Assembly: GCA_945861465.1 (NCBI GenBank)
Contig: CAMAVB010000001.1
Location: 62,001-126,000 of the forward strand
Direction: 5' to 3'
From: Candidatus Kuenenia stuttgartensis
Lineage (GTDB): Bacteria > Planctomycetota > Planctomycetia > Planctomycetales > Planctomycetaceae
DNA: 64,000 bases
Below, in pieces: positions 50,843 to 59,904 of the stretch. A program made the position numbers and the translations under genes. Position 1 is the stretch's first letter. Every line of letters starts with the position of its first letter. The notes below the pieces were generated by a model. The model saw only the letters and a list, made by a program, of their open reading frames with translations, did not search any database and was not told the origin of the DNA.

Positions 50843-52435
50843 CTACGATGCAGCAGGCCCGGACGACACGACGCTGGCGTCAACTGCGTTTGCATACTTT
50901 TCAAAGTTCGCGCGAAAGCGAGCGGCCAGTCTGCGAGACGCTTCCTCAAAAGCCGTTAAATTACGCCACGACAGGCTGGGCTGCATCATTTCTACTGGAA
51001 CGCCATCACACTCTGTCACGATGTCCAGCCCCATAATTGGCTCGCGTACGACCGGTGCTGCTGCCAATTGGCCGGAATGAATGCCATCGACGATCGCCCG
51101 CGTGAACCGGAGCGGCATTCGGCTGCCGGTACCATAGGATCCTCCCGACCATCCGGTGTTGACCAGCCAGACATTCGCTTCGTGTTTACGAATTTTCTCG
51201 GCCAGCAGCTTTGCGTACACGCCCGGATGCCACACCAGAAACGGCCCTCCAAAACATGGAGAAAACGTCGCTTCTGGTTCGGTCACGCCGACTTCCGTCC
51301 CAGCCACTTTCGCCGTGTATCCGCTGATGAAATAGTACATTGCCTGTTCCGGAGTGAGCCTGGCGACCGGCGGGAGAATGCCAAACGCATCACACGTCAG
51401 AAAAATAATGTCGGACGGATGAGTGGCGACACAGGGGATCCTGGCATTCCGCATGAATTCAATCGGATACGCACCACGCGTGTTCTGTGTGATTGACGTG
51501 TCGTTGAAATCCACATGGTGATGGGACTTATCGTAAACCACGTTCTCCAGCACCGTCCCGAACTTCAATGCCTCGAAAATTTCCGGTTCCGACTCCATCG
51601 TCAGGTACACGGCCTTGGCATAGCAGCCGCCTTCAATGTTGAAAACCCCGTTGTCTGACCAGCCATGTTCATCATCACCGATCAGATAGCGTTTGGGATC
51701 AGCCGACAACGTCGTCTTGCCCGTGCCGGAGAGTCCGAACAGGATCGAAGACCTGGAAGAATTACGATCCGCCGTAGCCGAACAGTGCATCGACAGGATG
51801 CCTTTGCTGGGCAGGAAATAATTCATGAACGTGAATACGGCTTTTTTCATTTCGCCGGCGTATTCTGTTCCCAGCAGCACGACTTCGCGTTTCTCCAGAC
51901 TCAGATCGACACTCGTGCGCGATGTCATGCCGGTTGTATAACGATTTGCCGGAAACCCGCCGGCGTTGTAGATTACAAAATCCGGCTCACCGAAACTCAG
52001 CAGCTCCTGATCCGTCGGTCGAATCAGCATGTTGTGCATGAACAAGGCGTGATAAGGTCGAGCACAGATGACACGGACTTTGATCCGCGTGTCGGGATCC
52101 CAGCCCGCATACGCATCGACACAATAAATTTTCGAGCGGGTGTTGAGGTAATCGATCGCGCGTTCGCGGTTGATAGAAAAGGTCATTTCGTCCTGAGGAA
52201 AATTTACAGGCCCCCACCAGACGTTGTTTTCAGAATCCGGATGCCTGACGACACGCTTGTCTTTGGGAGATCGCCCCGTCTTGTCTCCGGAATACGCGAT
52301 CAGACAACCCGTGTCGGAAATGCTGGTCCCTGGCTCGTGCCGAATGGCTTCTTCATACAAACTGCCGGGCGACAGATTTCGGAGAACATCCTTGACTGTG
52401 ATGCCGTGTGAATGCAGTGAAAATGGGGTGGCCAT
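50843..52435 (-). CDS. pckA: phosphoenolpyruvate carboxykinase (ATP)
   Basis: TGCLIAYSGDKTGRSPKDKRVV; FGLSGTGKTTLSADPKRYLIGDDEHGWSD; NTGWSGGSYGTGSRM. Confidence 0.95.
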   Translation of the reverse strand: MATPFSLHSHGITVKDVLRNLSPGSLYEEAIRHEPGTSISDTGCLIAYSGDKTGRSPKDKRVVRHPDSENNVWWGPVNFPQDEMTFSINRERAIDYLNTRSKIYCVDAYAGWDPDTRIKVRVICARPYHALFMHNMLIRPTDQELLSFGEPDFVIYNAGGFPANRYTTGMTSRTSVDLSLEKREVVLLGTEYAGEMKKAVFTFMNYFLPSKGILSMHCSATADRNSSRSSILFGLSGTGKTTLSADPKRYLIGDDEHGWSDNGVFNIEGGCYAKAVYLTMESEPEIFEALKFGTVLENVVYDKSHHHVDFNDTSITQNTRGAYPIEFMRNARIPCVATHPSDIIFLTCDAFGILPPVARLTPEQAMYYFISGYTAKVAGTEVGVTEPEATFSPCFGGPFLVWHPGVYAKLLAEKIRKHEANVWLVNTGWSGGSYGTGSRMPLRFTRAIVDGIHSGQLAAAPVVREPIMGLDIVTECDGVPVEMMQPSLSWRNLTAFEEASRRLAARFRANFEKYANAVDASVVSSGPAAS

Positions 52436-52468
52436 TGAGCGTGTCCTTTGAAACAAGATGATCTGTTG

Positions 52469-52598
52469 CTAAGGCGAGCGGCAGGATAGAACTTACCATC
52501 CGCAATTTGTACGACGGACTTCCAGTCCGTCGAGTAGCACCATGCGACGGACTGGAAGTCCGTCGTACCGGTAAATTCATTTCTGCCGCTCGCCTAAG
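52469..52598 (+). repeat. family-2 MITE-like element, copy 1
   Basis: CTAAGGCGAGCGGCAG...CTGCCGCTCGCCTAAG with inner palindrome GTACGACGGACTTCCAGTCCGTCG... Confidence 0.75.
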
Positions 52599-52781
52599 TA
52601 TCCCCGTGTTGTCGCTTTCCGTTGCGGAATGTCAATTCGAACCCCCATCTTCAGGTTCCGGCAATGCCTGAATCCATGCTTCAGGAATCAACTCGGGATG
52701 ACTGGCAGGCTTCCGTTACAACGCAACACGGATTATTGTGCGTAACCTCTAAACCAGGTGGAACTCAAACTGGAGAATACC

Positions 52782-54530
52782 ATGCGATATCTGTTTTCTG
52801 CCGTCTTGCTGTGTGTGCTGATTCCCGCGCCGGGCGTCGCCGACGAAAACTCGACGGGTGACCTGTGGTATGGAACGATGGATGTCGGAATGCGTCTGTT
52901 TCGCTTCCGTGTCGAACCCGTCCCCGAGGCCACAGATTCCTCGTCACAACAACTTGTCAGTCTGGACGAGGGTGGTCAGATCTTCCGCCTTGATGATTTT
53001 CGGCTGGACGACGCAGAACTGCGGTTTGGGCTCAAGCTGACGAAAGCCACCTACTCAGGACGGATTACCGACGGCGGCAAGACCTCAACCGGCAGTTGGA
53101 AGCAATCCGGGCAGGAGTTTGACCTGATCCTTCACAGAGTCGCTGTCGCGCCTGCGGATCGACCGGATGAGATCTGGACCGGCACCATGAATGCATTGTT
53201 TCAAAAACTCGCGATGCGGTTCCGCGTGTATCATGAAGAAGATGGAACTGAAAACTTCTATTTCGACAGCGTGTCGCAGAAATCGGGCGGATTCAAAGCC
53301 ATGCGAACTACGAAAGGCGACCAATGGACGATCAATGTCGCGTCGATCGGCGGGGCTTTCGAGGGTGTCCTGAATGCAGAGAAAACCGAAGTGACTGGCA
53401 AGTGGACTCAGGGCGGCGCAACGCTGGACCTGGTCCTGACGCGGGATGAGTCGCTCAGTGTTGAACCTGTGAAAGCCCCCGTGCGACCGCAAACCCCGAT
53501 GGCACCATTTCCATATCTTGTCGAAGGTGTTTTAATCGGAAATGAGTCCGACGGTGTCCAGCTCGCAGGGACATTGACAGTCCCCAGGACGAATCATCCA
53601 TGCCCTGCGGTCGTGCTGATTTCCGGTTCCGGGCCACAGGATCGTGATGAAACTCTTCTGGATCACAAGCCGTTCTGGGTCATCGCCGATCATCTGTCAA
53701 GACATGGGATCGCCGTGCTGCGATTTGACGATCGAGGCACGGGTGCTTCGACGGGAGATTTCTCCGCGGCAACAAGTGAGAACTTTGCTAACGATGTGGA
53801 AGCGGCATTCGAGTACTTGACACGAGACACAAGGATTGCAAAAAACTCCGTCGGACTCCTGGGACACAGCGAAGGTGGCATGATCGCACCGATGGTGGCG
53901 GCCCGCCGAAACGACGTCGCGTTTGCGATTCTTCTTGCGGGGACGGGCGTGAATGGCAAAGAAATCCTGTTGTCTCAGGGGCAGCTCATTCTTCAGGCCG
54001 AAGGTGTGACCGATGAAAATCTATTGAACACTCAGCGCGTGACGCAACTGGCATTGATAGATACCGTACTGGAAGCAGCAGCCGATGCGACACAGGACGA
54101 ACTGACTGCAGCCGCCATAAAACGACTCACCGAATCGCTGCCGAAAGAGTCATTGCCTGAAGATAATCTGACAGAAACCGTATCCGCCGGAATCCAGCGC
54201 ATGCACAGTCCCTGGTTTCGATTTTTTTTGACATACGAACCAGCCACAATCCTGCAGCGAGTCAAATGTCCGGTGCTGGCTCTGAATGGCGAAAAAGACG
54301 TGCAGGTTGATCCACGCCTGAATCTGCCCGCCATCCATGCCGCTTTGGAAAAAGGCGGCAACACGAATTTCCGAACGGTCGAGTTTCCCGCGATGAACCA
54401 TCTGTTCCAATCCTGCACGACGGGTGGACTGAGCGAATACCAGATGATCGAGGAAACAATTTCCCTGACCGTGCTGGAGACGATCACCGACTGGATCACG
54501 GAAGTGACCACCGAGAATTCGACGAAGTAA
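52782..54530 (+). CDS. secreted alpha/beta hydrolase
   Basis: signal peptide MRYLFSAVLLCVLIPAPGVAD; VLISGSGPQDRDETLLDHKPF...LLGHSEGGMIAPMVAARR...LALNGEKDVQVDP. Confidence 0.85.
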   Translation: MRYLFSAVLLCVLIPAPGVADENSTGDLWYGTMDVGMRLFRFRVEPVPEATDSSSQQLVSLDEGGQIFRLDDFRLDDAELRFGLKLTKATYSGRITDGGKTSTGSWKQSGQEFDLILHRVAVAPADRPDEIWTGTMNALFQKLAMRFRVYHEEDGTENFYFDSVSQKSGGFKAMRTTKGDQWTINVASIGGAFEGVLNAEKTEVTGKWTQGGATLDLVLTRDESLSVEPVKAPVRPQTPMAPFPYLVEGVLIGNESDGVQLAGTLTVPRTNHPCPAVVLISGSGPQDRDETLLDHKPFWVIADHLSRHGIAVLRFDDRGTGASTGDFSAATSENFANDVEAAFEYLTRDTRIAKNSVGLLGHSEGGMIAPMVAARRNDVAFAILLAGTGVNGKEILLSQGQLILQAEGVTDENLLNTQRVTQLALIDTVLEAAADATQDELTAAAIKRLTESLPKESLPEDNLTETVSAGIQRMHSPWFRFFLTYEPATILQRVKCPVLALNGEKDVQVDPRLNLPAIHAALEKGGNTNFRTVEFPAMNHLFQSCTTGGLSEYQMIEETISLTVLETITDWITEVTTENSTK

Positions 54531-54632
54531 GGACCGCTCGAGAAATAACTGTCGACTTTTGGACGTGGGGCACGTTTGTAACGTGCCTGGCACGATGGAA
54601 TCGTGCCCCACTTGTTTCTGTCTCAGTCCTTA
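54528..54632 (+). repeat. family-1 MITE-like element
   Basis: TAAGGACCGCTCGAGAAATAACTGTCG...CAGTCCTTAG with inner GGGGCACG...CGTGCCCCA; shared core with 50505-50611. Confidence 0.7.
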
Positions 54633-54759
54633 GTGCGAGCGGCAGAAGTGAATTTACCGGTACGACGGACTTCCAGTCCGTCGCATGGTGCTACTCGACG
54701 GACTGGAAGTCCGTCGTACAAATTGCGGATGGTAAGTTCTATCCTGCCGCTCGCCTTAG
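54629..54759 (-). repeat. family-2 MITE-like element, copy 2 (inverted)
   Basis: reverse complement of 52469-52598 with one inserted T and one substitution. Confidence 0.75.
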
Positions 54760-54997
54760 TGCGCGGCATGGCGCGTGCCACCGGGAACGGTTCCTGAAAA
54801 ACAGCAGGACACCTCGAGCAAAATCTTTTCCATTCTTTGGCTGCTGCAGAGAATTATTTCAAGTGTTCAAAGTAACGGGAATTCCGATTCACAGTGCTGT
54901 GATGGATTTAAGAGCGTCCATAGTCTGGTCGAAAAAGAAGAAAGGGGGCGTCGGATCATTCCGCGCGTGACTGACATGGCTTTGCGGCTTTGACTGC

Positions 54998-56971
54998 GTG
55001 GGAATCATCCCAATGGCGATTGTGGATTTGCACTTGAAGGTTCGGCGGTTCCTGCCGATCGTGGCGTTGATCGGACTGCTGCCGACCAGTGCTGTCGAGG
55101 CACAGACTAAGCTGTCGGCCGGTCTGGTACCAATCGCCGACAAAGAACTAAATTCACCCATTGATGAAAACTCGCCGAACGCTTTGATGCGTCCCGTGCC
55201 GCTGGTCATTCAGCAGGCGAAAGACCCACTGGTGAAACTGGTCTACGAGACTCGTGAAGCTCAGCGGCGGAGATTGTTGTCCACTTCAGAGAACACCCCA
55301 TGGCAGATCATGCACGGGATGCTTGCCCTCCGGGAAGAGTTTCTGATTCGACACAATGGTGAGCCTGTCAACTGTCTCGAATGGATCAAAACCGGACCGA
55401 CCTTTGAAAACGAAAACTGGTTTGAAAAGACTCAGGTTCGTGTGCTGACTCAGCGGGGCGGCAAGAATTCCTGGGAAATGATGACGGTTGGTCGCGGCCA
55501 TCCCTACAACAAGCCGTACGCATTCGAAGGTCACATCAATCAGTTCGTCGCGATCCTGTCGATGAGCGGAGTGCCGCTGGAAACACAGTTCAATACGCCA
55601 CAGGGCCCGGTCTCCATGCGTGACATGCTCACGTATGCCAAGATGACTGTCAACGAGAAAGATGAAGTGACCTGGACGCTGTGGGCGCTCAGTCGTTATC
55701 TGCCTCCGGATGCCGAATGGACCAATGCGAAGGGCGAAAAATGGAGCATCGAACGCCTTGTGAAAATCGAGACGGCAAAATCTCTACAGGGAGCGCCTTG
55801 TGGCGGAACACATGGTCTGTTCGCTTTGGCTCATGCGCGCAACGTGTATCTCCGATCCGGCAAACCACTCGTGGGTGTCTGGCAGGAAGCCGAATTTAAG
55901 ATTCGCCGCTACATTCAGACGGCTCGGATGCAGCAAAACTCCAACGGCACGCTGTCGTCGAACTATTTCCGAGGCCGTGAGTATAAGCAGAACTTCGACA
56001 AGCGGATGGCCAGCAGCGGACATCTGCTGGAGTTTCTGATGATGGCCTTGCCTTCGCAGGAATTGAACGCCCCCTGGGTACGTCGCGCGATCGAAGCAAC
56101 GGCCAACGATCTGATGGCAAATCGGAACACTGAGGTGTTCTGTTCGCCGCTGTATCATGCAACCAGTGCGCTGAGTGTCTATCTCGATCGGATCACAACA
56201 GCGGCTCCGAATATTGCCCAAGGCGCACCGAAGACCCGTACGATTTCAAACAGCAAGGAACTCAAGACGGAGGATGCGGCACCGACCAGGCCCGTCGTGG
56301 ATGAGCCGGAAGCCGTCACAGCGGAAGATGTCCACTCGGAAGCGGTCAAAACGCCGGTGATGGAATCGTCCCGTGTCGATTCGAATGGAGCACCAAAAGC
56401 ATTGACCGAGCCAGTTACCACAGTGCCGGATGTGCCAGTGCAGGCGGAAACCGGATCTCGACTGGCACCAGGCGAAGCGACTCCTGAACCACAGCCAGCG
56501 CGGGAACCAGTTTCGGGTGAATCGATTCCGCTTAAAGTGGAATCGGGCGGGGTAGACAAGATCCGCGTTTTTGGGCCGAGGTCGGCACCAGCAACCCACA
56601 TCACGCCGAAATCTAATCCAGCTGCTGACAAGATCCGCGTCGATGTGTCGCAGCTGATGCCCAACGATAGTCTCGCATCCAAACTTCAAATCACTGTGTC
56701 CAGCCAGGCGGCCCTTGGAATTCCTGTGGCTGCTCCGCAAGGTCCGGCAACTCCCGCACCGCCAGTGCCGGCGCCGTGCGAACTGCTTTTTACGCTGCCG
56801 GACGACCAACTGGTGCCGACACCGGTCGCTGATCCTTCGTCGGAACAACCCGACGACAAAGAACTTCCGCCCGCAGAGTTGCCCACAAACAAGAAGTCCG
56901 AACGCTGGAGGGCCACGCCGCCCGAGCGCCGGAAAGTGATCGTCGTGGAAGAAAAAAATCGTGGCGTGTAA
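54998..56971 (+). CDS. hypothetical secreted protein with Pro-rich C-terminus
   Basis: N-terminal hydrophobic segment, globular domain, long low-complexity C-terminal tail. Confidence 0.6.
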   Translation: MGIIPMAIVDLHLKVRRFLPIVALIGLLPTSAVEAQTKLSAGLVPIADKELNSPIDENSPNALMRPVPLVIQQAKDPLVKLVYETREAQRRRLLSTSENTPWQIMHGMLALREEFLIRHNGEPVNCLEWIKTGPTFENENWFEKTQVRVLTQRGGKNSWEMMTVGRGHPYNKPYAFEGHINQFVAILSMSGVPLETQFNTPQGPVSMRDMLTYAKMTVNEKDEVTWTLWALSRYLPPDAEWTNAKGEKWSIERLVKIETAKSLQGAPCGGTHGLFALAHARNVYLRSGKPLVGVWQEAEFKIRRYIQTARMQQNSNGTLSSNYFRGREYKQNFDKRMASSGHLLEFLMMALPSQELNAPWVRRAIEATANDLMANRNTEVFCSPLYHATSALSVYLDRITTAAPNIAQGAPKTRTISNSKELKTEDAAPTRPVVDEPEAVTAEDVHSEAVKTPVMESSRVDSNGAPKALTEPVTTVPDVPVQAETGSRLAPGEATPEPQPAREPVSGESIPLKVESGGVDKIRVFGPRSAPATHITPKSNPAADKIRVDVSQLMPNDSLASKLQITVSSQAALGIPVAAPQGPATPAPPVPAPCELLFTLPDDQLVPTPVADPSSEQPDDKELPPAELPTNKKSERWRATPPERRKVIVVEEKNRGV

Positions 56972-56991
56972 GTCTGGCGTGTCATCCTTGA

Positions 56992-58104
56992 CTATGGCTG
57001 AGCTGGGGGGACTGGTGGCGGAGCCGGTGTACCGAAGGCGGGAGCGAGTTGAGGAACCTGACCAGCTGCAACCCAACCCGCCATGCCTGCGGACCAAACG
57101 AGTGTCGATTTTGTAATCTGGCCAGCAGCAATTCCACCCGCAACCTGATCCGGGCTGTATGGTCCCTGTCCCTGACCATTGACTGCCACATGCCATGCCG
57201 ATGGCAGCGTGGGAGGCATCGCTGGTGCGGTCGCAGTTGGCGGAAAAATCCCCGGCTGCATCATTCGACCGGCCATGGCCATGCCGAGTCCAAGCCCCAT
57301 GCCTTCGGCAGCACCACCGCCACCAGGATTTTCGGCAGCGGCTGTCATGGCCTGACCCATCTGATACTGCTGGAATTTGCCCAGATCTCCCATGACCCCG
57401 ATACTTGTACGCGTATCCATGGCTTTTTCAACAGCTTCCGGCAGGGAGATGTTGACAATGACAAGTTGCGGTATTTCCAGACCGTATTCGTCGTCGATTT
57501 TCTCCTGGACTGCCTTTCGCAGCGTTTCACCAAACTCACGATACTTTGAGGCCAGATCGAGGGCTGCAATATTCGACGAACCCAGCAGCTCGGCAACGCA
57601 ACTGACGATGATCGATCGCAACAGTTCCGTGACCGCATCCGCCCCAATTTCCTGACTGGTGCCGACAAGCTCGGTCAGCAATGCTCTGGCATTCGCCGCT
57701 TTGACGGCATACGTACCAAACGCGCGAATTCGGATGGGACCAAATTCCGGATCACGCATCATAATGGGATTCGGTGTGCCCCATTTCAGGTCCGTTATCT
57801 GCTTCGTGCTGACGAAGTACACTTCGGATCGGAACGGACTGTTGAAGCCGTACTTCCAGCCGGCAATAGTGCTCAGAATCGGGAGGTTGTCTGTCTTAAG
57901 TTCGTAACTCCCCGGCTCGAACACATCGGCCATCTGCCCGCGATGGACAAAAATTGCGACCTGGCCCGGCCGCACGATCAGCTGTGCACCGTTCTTGATC
58001 TCGTTTTGATAGCGAGGAAAACGCCAGACGAGAGTGTGTCGCGAATCATCGACCCATTCGATGATGTCAACAAGTTCATTGCGCAGCTTATCAAACAGCC
58101 CCAT
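56992..58104 (-). CDS. SPFH/virion-core (YdjI-like) protein with C-terminal GYF-like domain
   Basis: MGLFDKLRNELVDIIEWVDDSRHTLVWRFPRYQNEIKNGAQLIVRPGQVAIFVHRGQMADVF; C-term AWHVAVNGQGQGPYSPDQVAGGIAAGQITKSTLVWSAGMAGWVAAGQV. Confidence 0.82.
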   Translation of the reverse strand: MGLFDKLRNELVDIIEWVDDSRHTLVWRFPRYQNEIKNGAQLIVRPGQVAIFVHRGQMADVFEPGSYELKTDNLPILSTIAGWKYGFNSPFRSEVYFVSTKQITDLKWGTPNPIMMRDPEFGPIRIRAFGTYAVKAANARALLTELVGTSQEIGADAVTELLRSIIVSCVAELLGSSNIAALDLASKYREFGETLRKAVQEKIDDEYGLEIPQLVIVNISLPEAVEKAMDTRTSIGVMGDLGKFQQYQMGQAMTAAAENPGGGGAAEGMGLGLGMAMAGRMMQPGIFPPTATAPAMPPTLPSAWHVAVNGQGQGPYSPDQVAGGIAAGQITKSTLVWSAGMAGWVAAGQVPQLAPAFGTPAPPPVPPAQP

Positions 58105-58230
58105 CAGAATAACTCCTTGCAAATTTGATTTAGAAACCAGACATTGTTTTCAGGTTTGAAGTACAGCCCGCAATGTACACCTCGATCGATGTTTAGCAAT
58201 GCGGGATTAATAGGTGTCACATTTGGTGAT

Positions 58231-58290
58231 CAGCCGCAGGGCGCTAGCCCACGGTTCGTGACGAAACCGGACGCTAGCGCGTGTCGGCTG
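58231..58290. repeat. GGCGCTAGCC palindromic element
   Basis: CAGCCGCAGGGCGCTAGCCC...GACGCTAGCGCGTGTCGGCTG; related to 50408-50477. Confidence 0.55.
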
Positions 58291-58293
58291 ATG

Positions 58294-58320
58294 AGACAAT
58301 TATTTCCTGAACGGTCCTTA
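58294..58320 (-). repeat. family-1 MITE terminus
   Basis: GACAATTATTTCCTGAACGGTCCTTA, reverse orientation of TAAGGACCG... Confidence 0.6.
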
Positions 58321-59064
58321 CCTCAGTTCTTTGATGCGAATGTCTTTGAACTCCGTCCACATAGGTGCTCCCGCGTGCAACTGCAGCGCCAGCACTCCTT
58401 CCAGTAATGTCCGATCAGGATCGTTATCCGTGAAGTCGAGAATCAGCCGCCCATTCATGTAGTGTTGAATCTGATTACCCTTTCCGATGATAATGACATC
58501 GTTCCAGTCGTCCAGTTTGAATAGTTTCTTCCAGCCGTCCTGATCGATCAGGGTTTCGATGACTTTCTTGCCGTCCGCTTCCCATGAGGCTTTCTCTCCC
58601 ACCAGGCAAATGCGACCACGTTTGCCCCCTTCGTCGTAGATGAAGCCTGACACGTTGGGAAATGTTATTTCGTTTCGCAGTTCATGCTGATATCCGCGGA
58701 CGACCCATTTGTTTTTCGGATCGCCTTCAGTGATGTGCTTCGATCGATACTGAATCCCGGAATTATTGGCCGCATTGCAGCGGAACGAAAGTCTCAGATC
58801 AAAATCCTTTGTGACGCCGTCCTTCCAGATGACAAACGTGTTGCCCTTCGCCGGACGTTCTGCAGTCGTCTCGCCGTGAATAACGCCATCTTTTACGGAC
58901 CAGAGTTGCGGGTCTCCATCCCAGCCGGTCAGATCAGTCCCATTAAAGATTCTGACGAACGCGCCGGATTCTTCCGGAGCTTTCACGACATCATCGGCAT
59001 GCACAGGAAGGGAAACAGAACAGATCAAAGTCAGAGTGACGAAACGCAGCACGGAGATCTCCAT
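58318..59064 (-). CDS. DUF1080 (3-keto-disaccharide hydrolase-like) secreted protein
   Basis: FVRIFNGTDLTGWDGDPQLWSVKDGVIHGETTAERPAKGNTFVIWKDGVTKDFDLRLSFRCNAANNSGIQYRS. Confidence 0.9.
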   Translation of the reverse strand: MEISVLRFVTLTLICSVSLPVHADDVVKAPEESGAFVRIFNGTDLTGWDGDPQLWSVKDGVIHGETTAERPAKGNTFVIWKDGVTKDFDLRLSFRCNAANNSGIQYRSKHITEGDPKNKWVVRGYQHELRNEITFPNVSGFIYDEGGKRGRICLVGEKASWEADGKKVIETLIDQDGWKKLFKLDDWNDVIIIGKGNQIQHYMNGRLILDFTDNDPDRTLLEGVLALQLHAGAPMWTEFKDIRIKELR

Positions 59065-59261
59065 GTGACAGAAGGGATTTTCTATTCAGACCATCAATTC
59101 ACGATTATTCCGGCCCGTGATTATGACATTTTTGCCGCGACTCCAACAGTGACCGAGGTGTGTTTTTATGCGAAGTCCGCACGAATCATCGCGCCGGCGA
59201 CTTCGCTCCGCGACTCGCACCTGTGTCTGTGCCCGTGCGAAATCCCTCACCGCTGCGGAGG

Positions 59262-59387
59262 TAAGCACCAGCGCAGAAGTTACTTCGTTTAACCGCGTGC
59301 CCAGCGGGCCGCGCTTCGCTGCCAATCGCGGGGCGTTGCCCACGCGGTTAAACGCATTATGCCAAATTACTTCTGCCGAGGTGCTTA
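59262..59387. repeat. family-4 MITE-like element with long inverted termini
   Basis: TAAGCACCAGCGCAGAAGT...CGTTTAACCGCGTG ... CACGCGGTTAAACG...ACTTCTGCCGAGGTGCTTA. Confidence 0.6.
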
Positions 59388-59476
59388 TCCCATAAGTCAC
59401 GATTGGCAAACTTGCCGGATTGTTCCTGAGGAATCTCAGTCGGTGGAGCGACTGAGCTCTATGCACGACGGCGCTT

Positions 59477-59899
59477 TCAATCACCCGGATTCGGGGGGCG
59501 GCGTGATTGCTTTTTGTCGGAACGCACGTGCTTATCCTGCAGACGACGCTGTTTCGCGCCGCGGGATGGGGCTGTGGGTTTTCGTTTTGTCGGGGCGACT
59601 GCAACACTTCGCAGTAACTCCGCAAGCTTGTTCAGGCAGTCCTGAGTATTCCGCCCTTGATCGCGGTATCGCTGGCTCGTGATCTGCAGCAATCCTTCTT
59701 TTGTAATTCTGCGACGATAACGCAGCAGGAACCGCTCACGAACATCCTGGGGAATCGACGGCGACCAGGTTGCGTCCCAGGTCAGGAGTGCCTTGGAACA
59801 GACTTTGTTGACGTTTTGTCCGCCTGGACCACTGCTGCGCGAAAACGCGAACGTGAATTCCGAGTCAGGAATCTGAATTCGTTCGTTGACCTCAAGCAT
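59477..59899 (-). CDS. arfB: ArfB/YaeJ-type peptidyl-tRNA hydrolase (ribosome rescue)
   Basis: FAFSRSSGPGGQNVNKVCSKALLTWD; basic C-terminal tail. Confidence 0.88.
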   Translation of the reverse strand: MLEVNERIQIPDSEFTFAFSRSSGPGGQNVNKVCSKALLTWDATWSPSIPQDVRERFLLRYRRRITKEGLLQITSQRYRDQGRNTQDCLNKLAELLRSVAVAPTKRKPTAPSRGAKQRRLQDKHVRSDKKQSRRPPNPGD

Positions 59900-59904
59900 C
59901 GCAG

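Noticed and set aside
52469-54759. Composite transposon reading of the inverted 130-bp pair
   Set aside because: No transposase inside or beside the pair; kept only as an inverted MITE pair.
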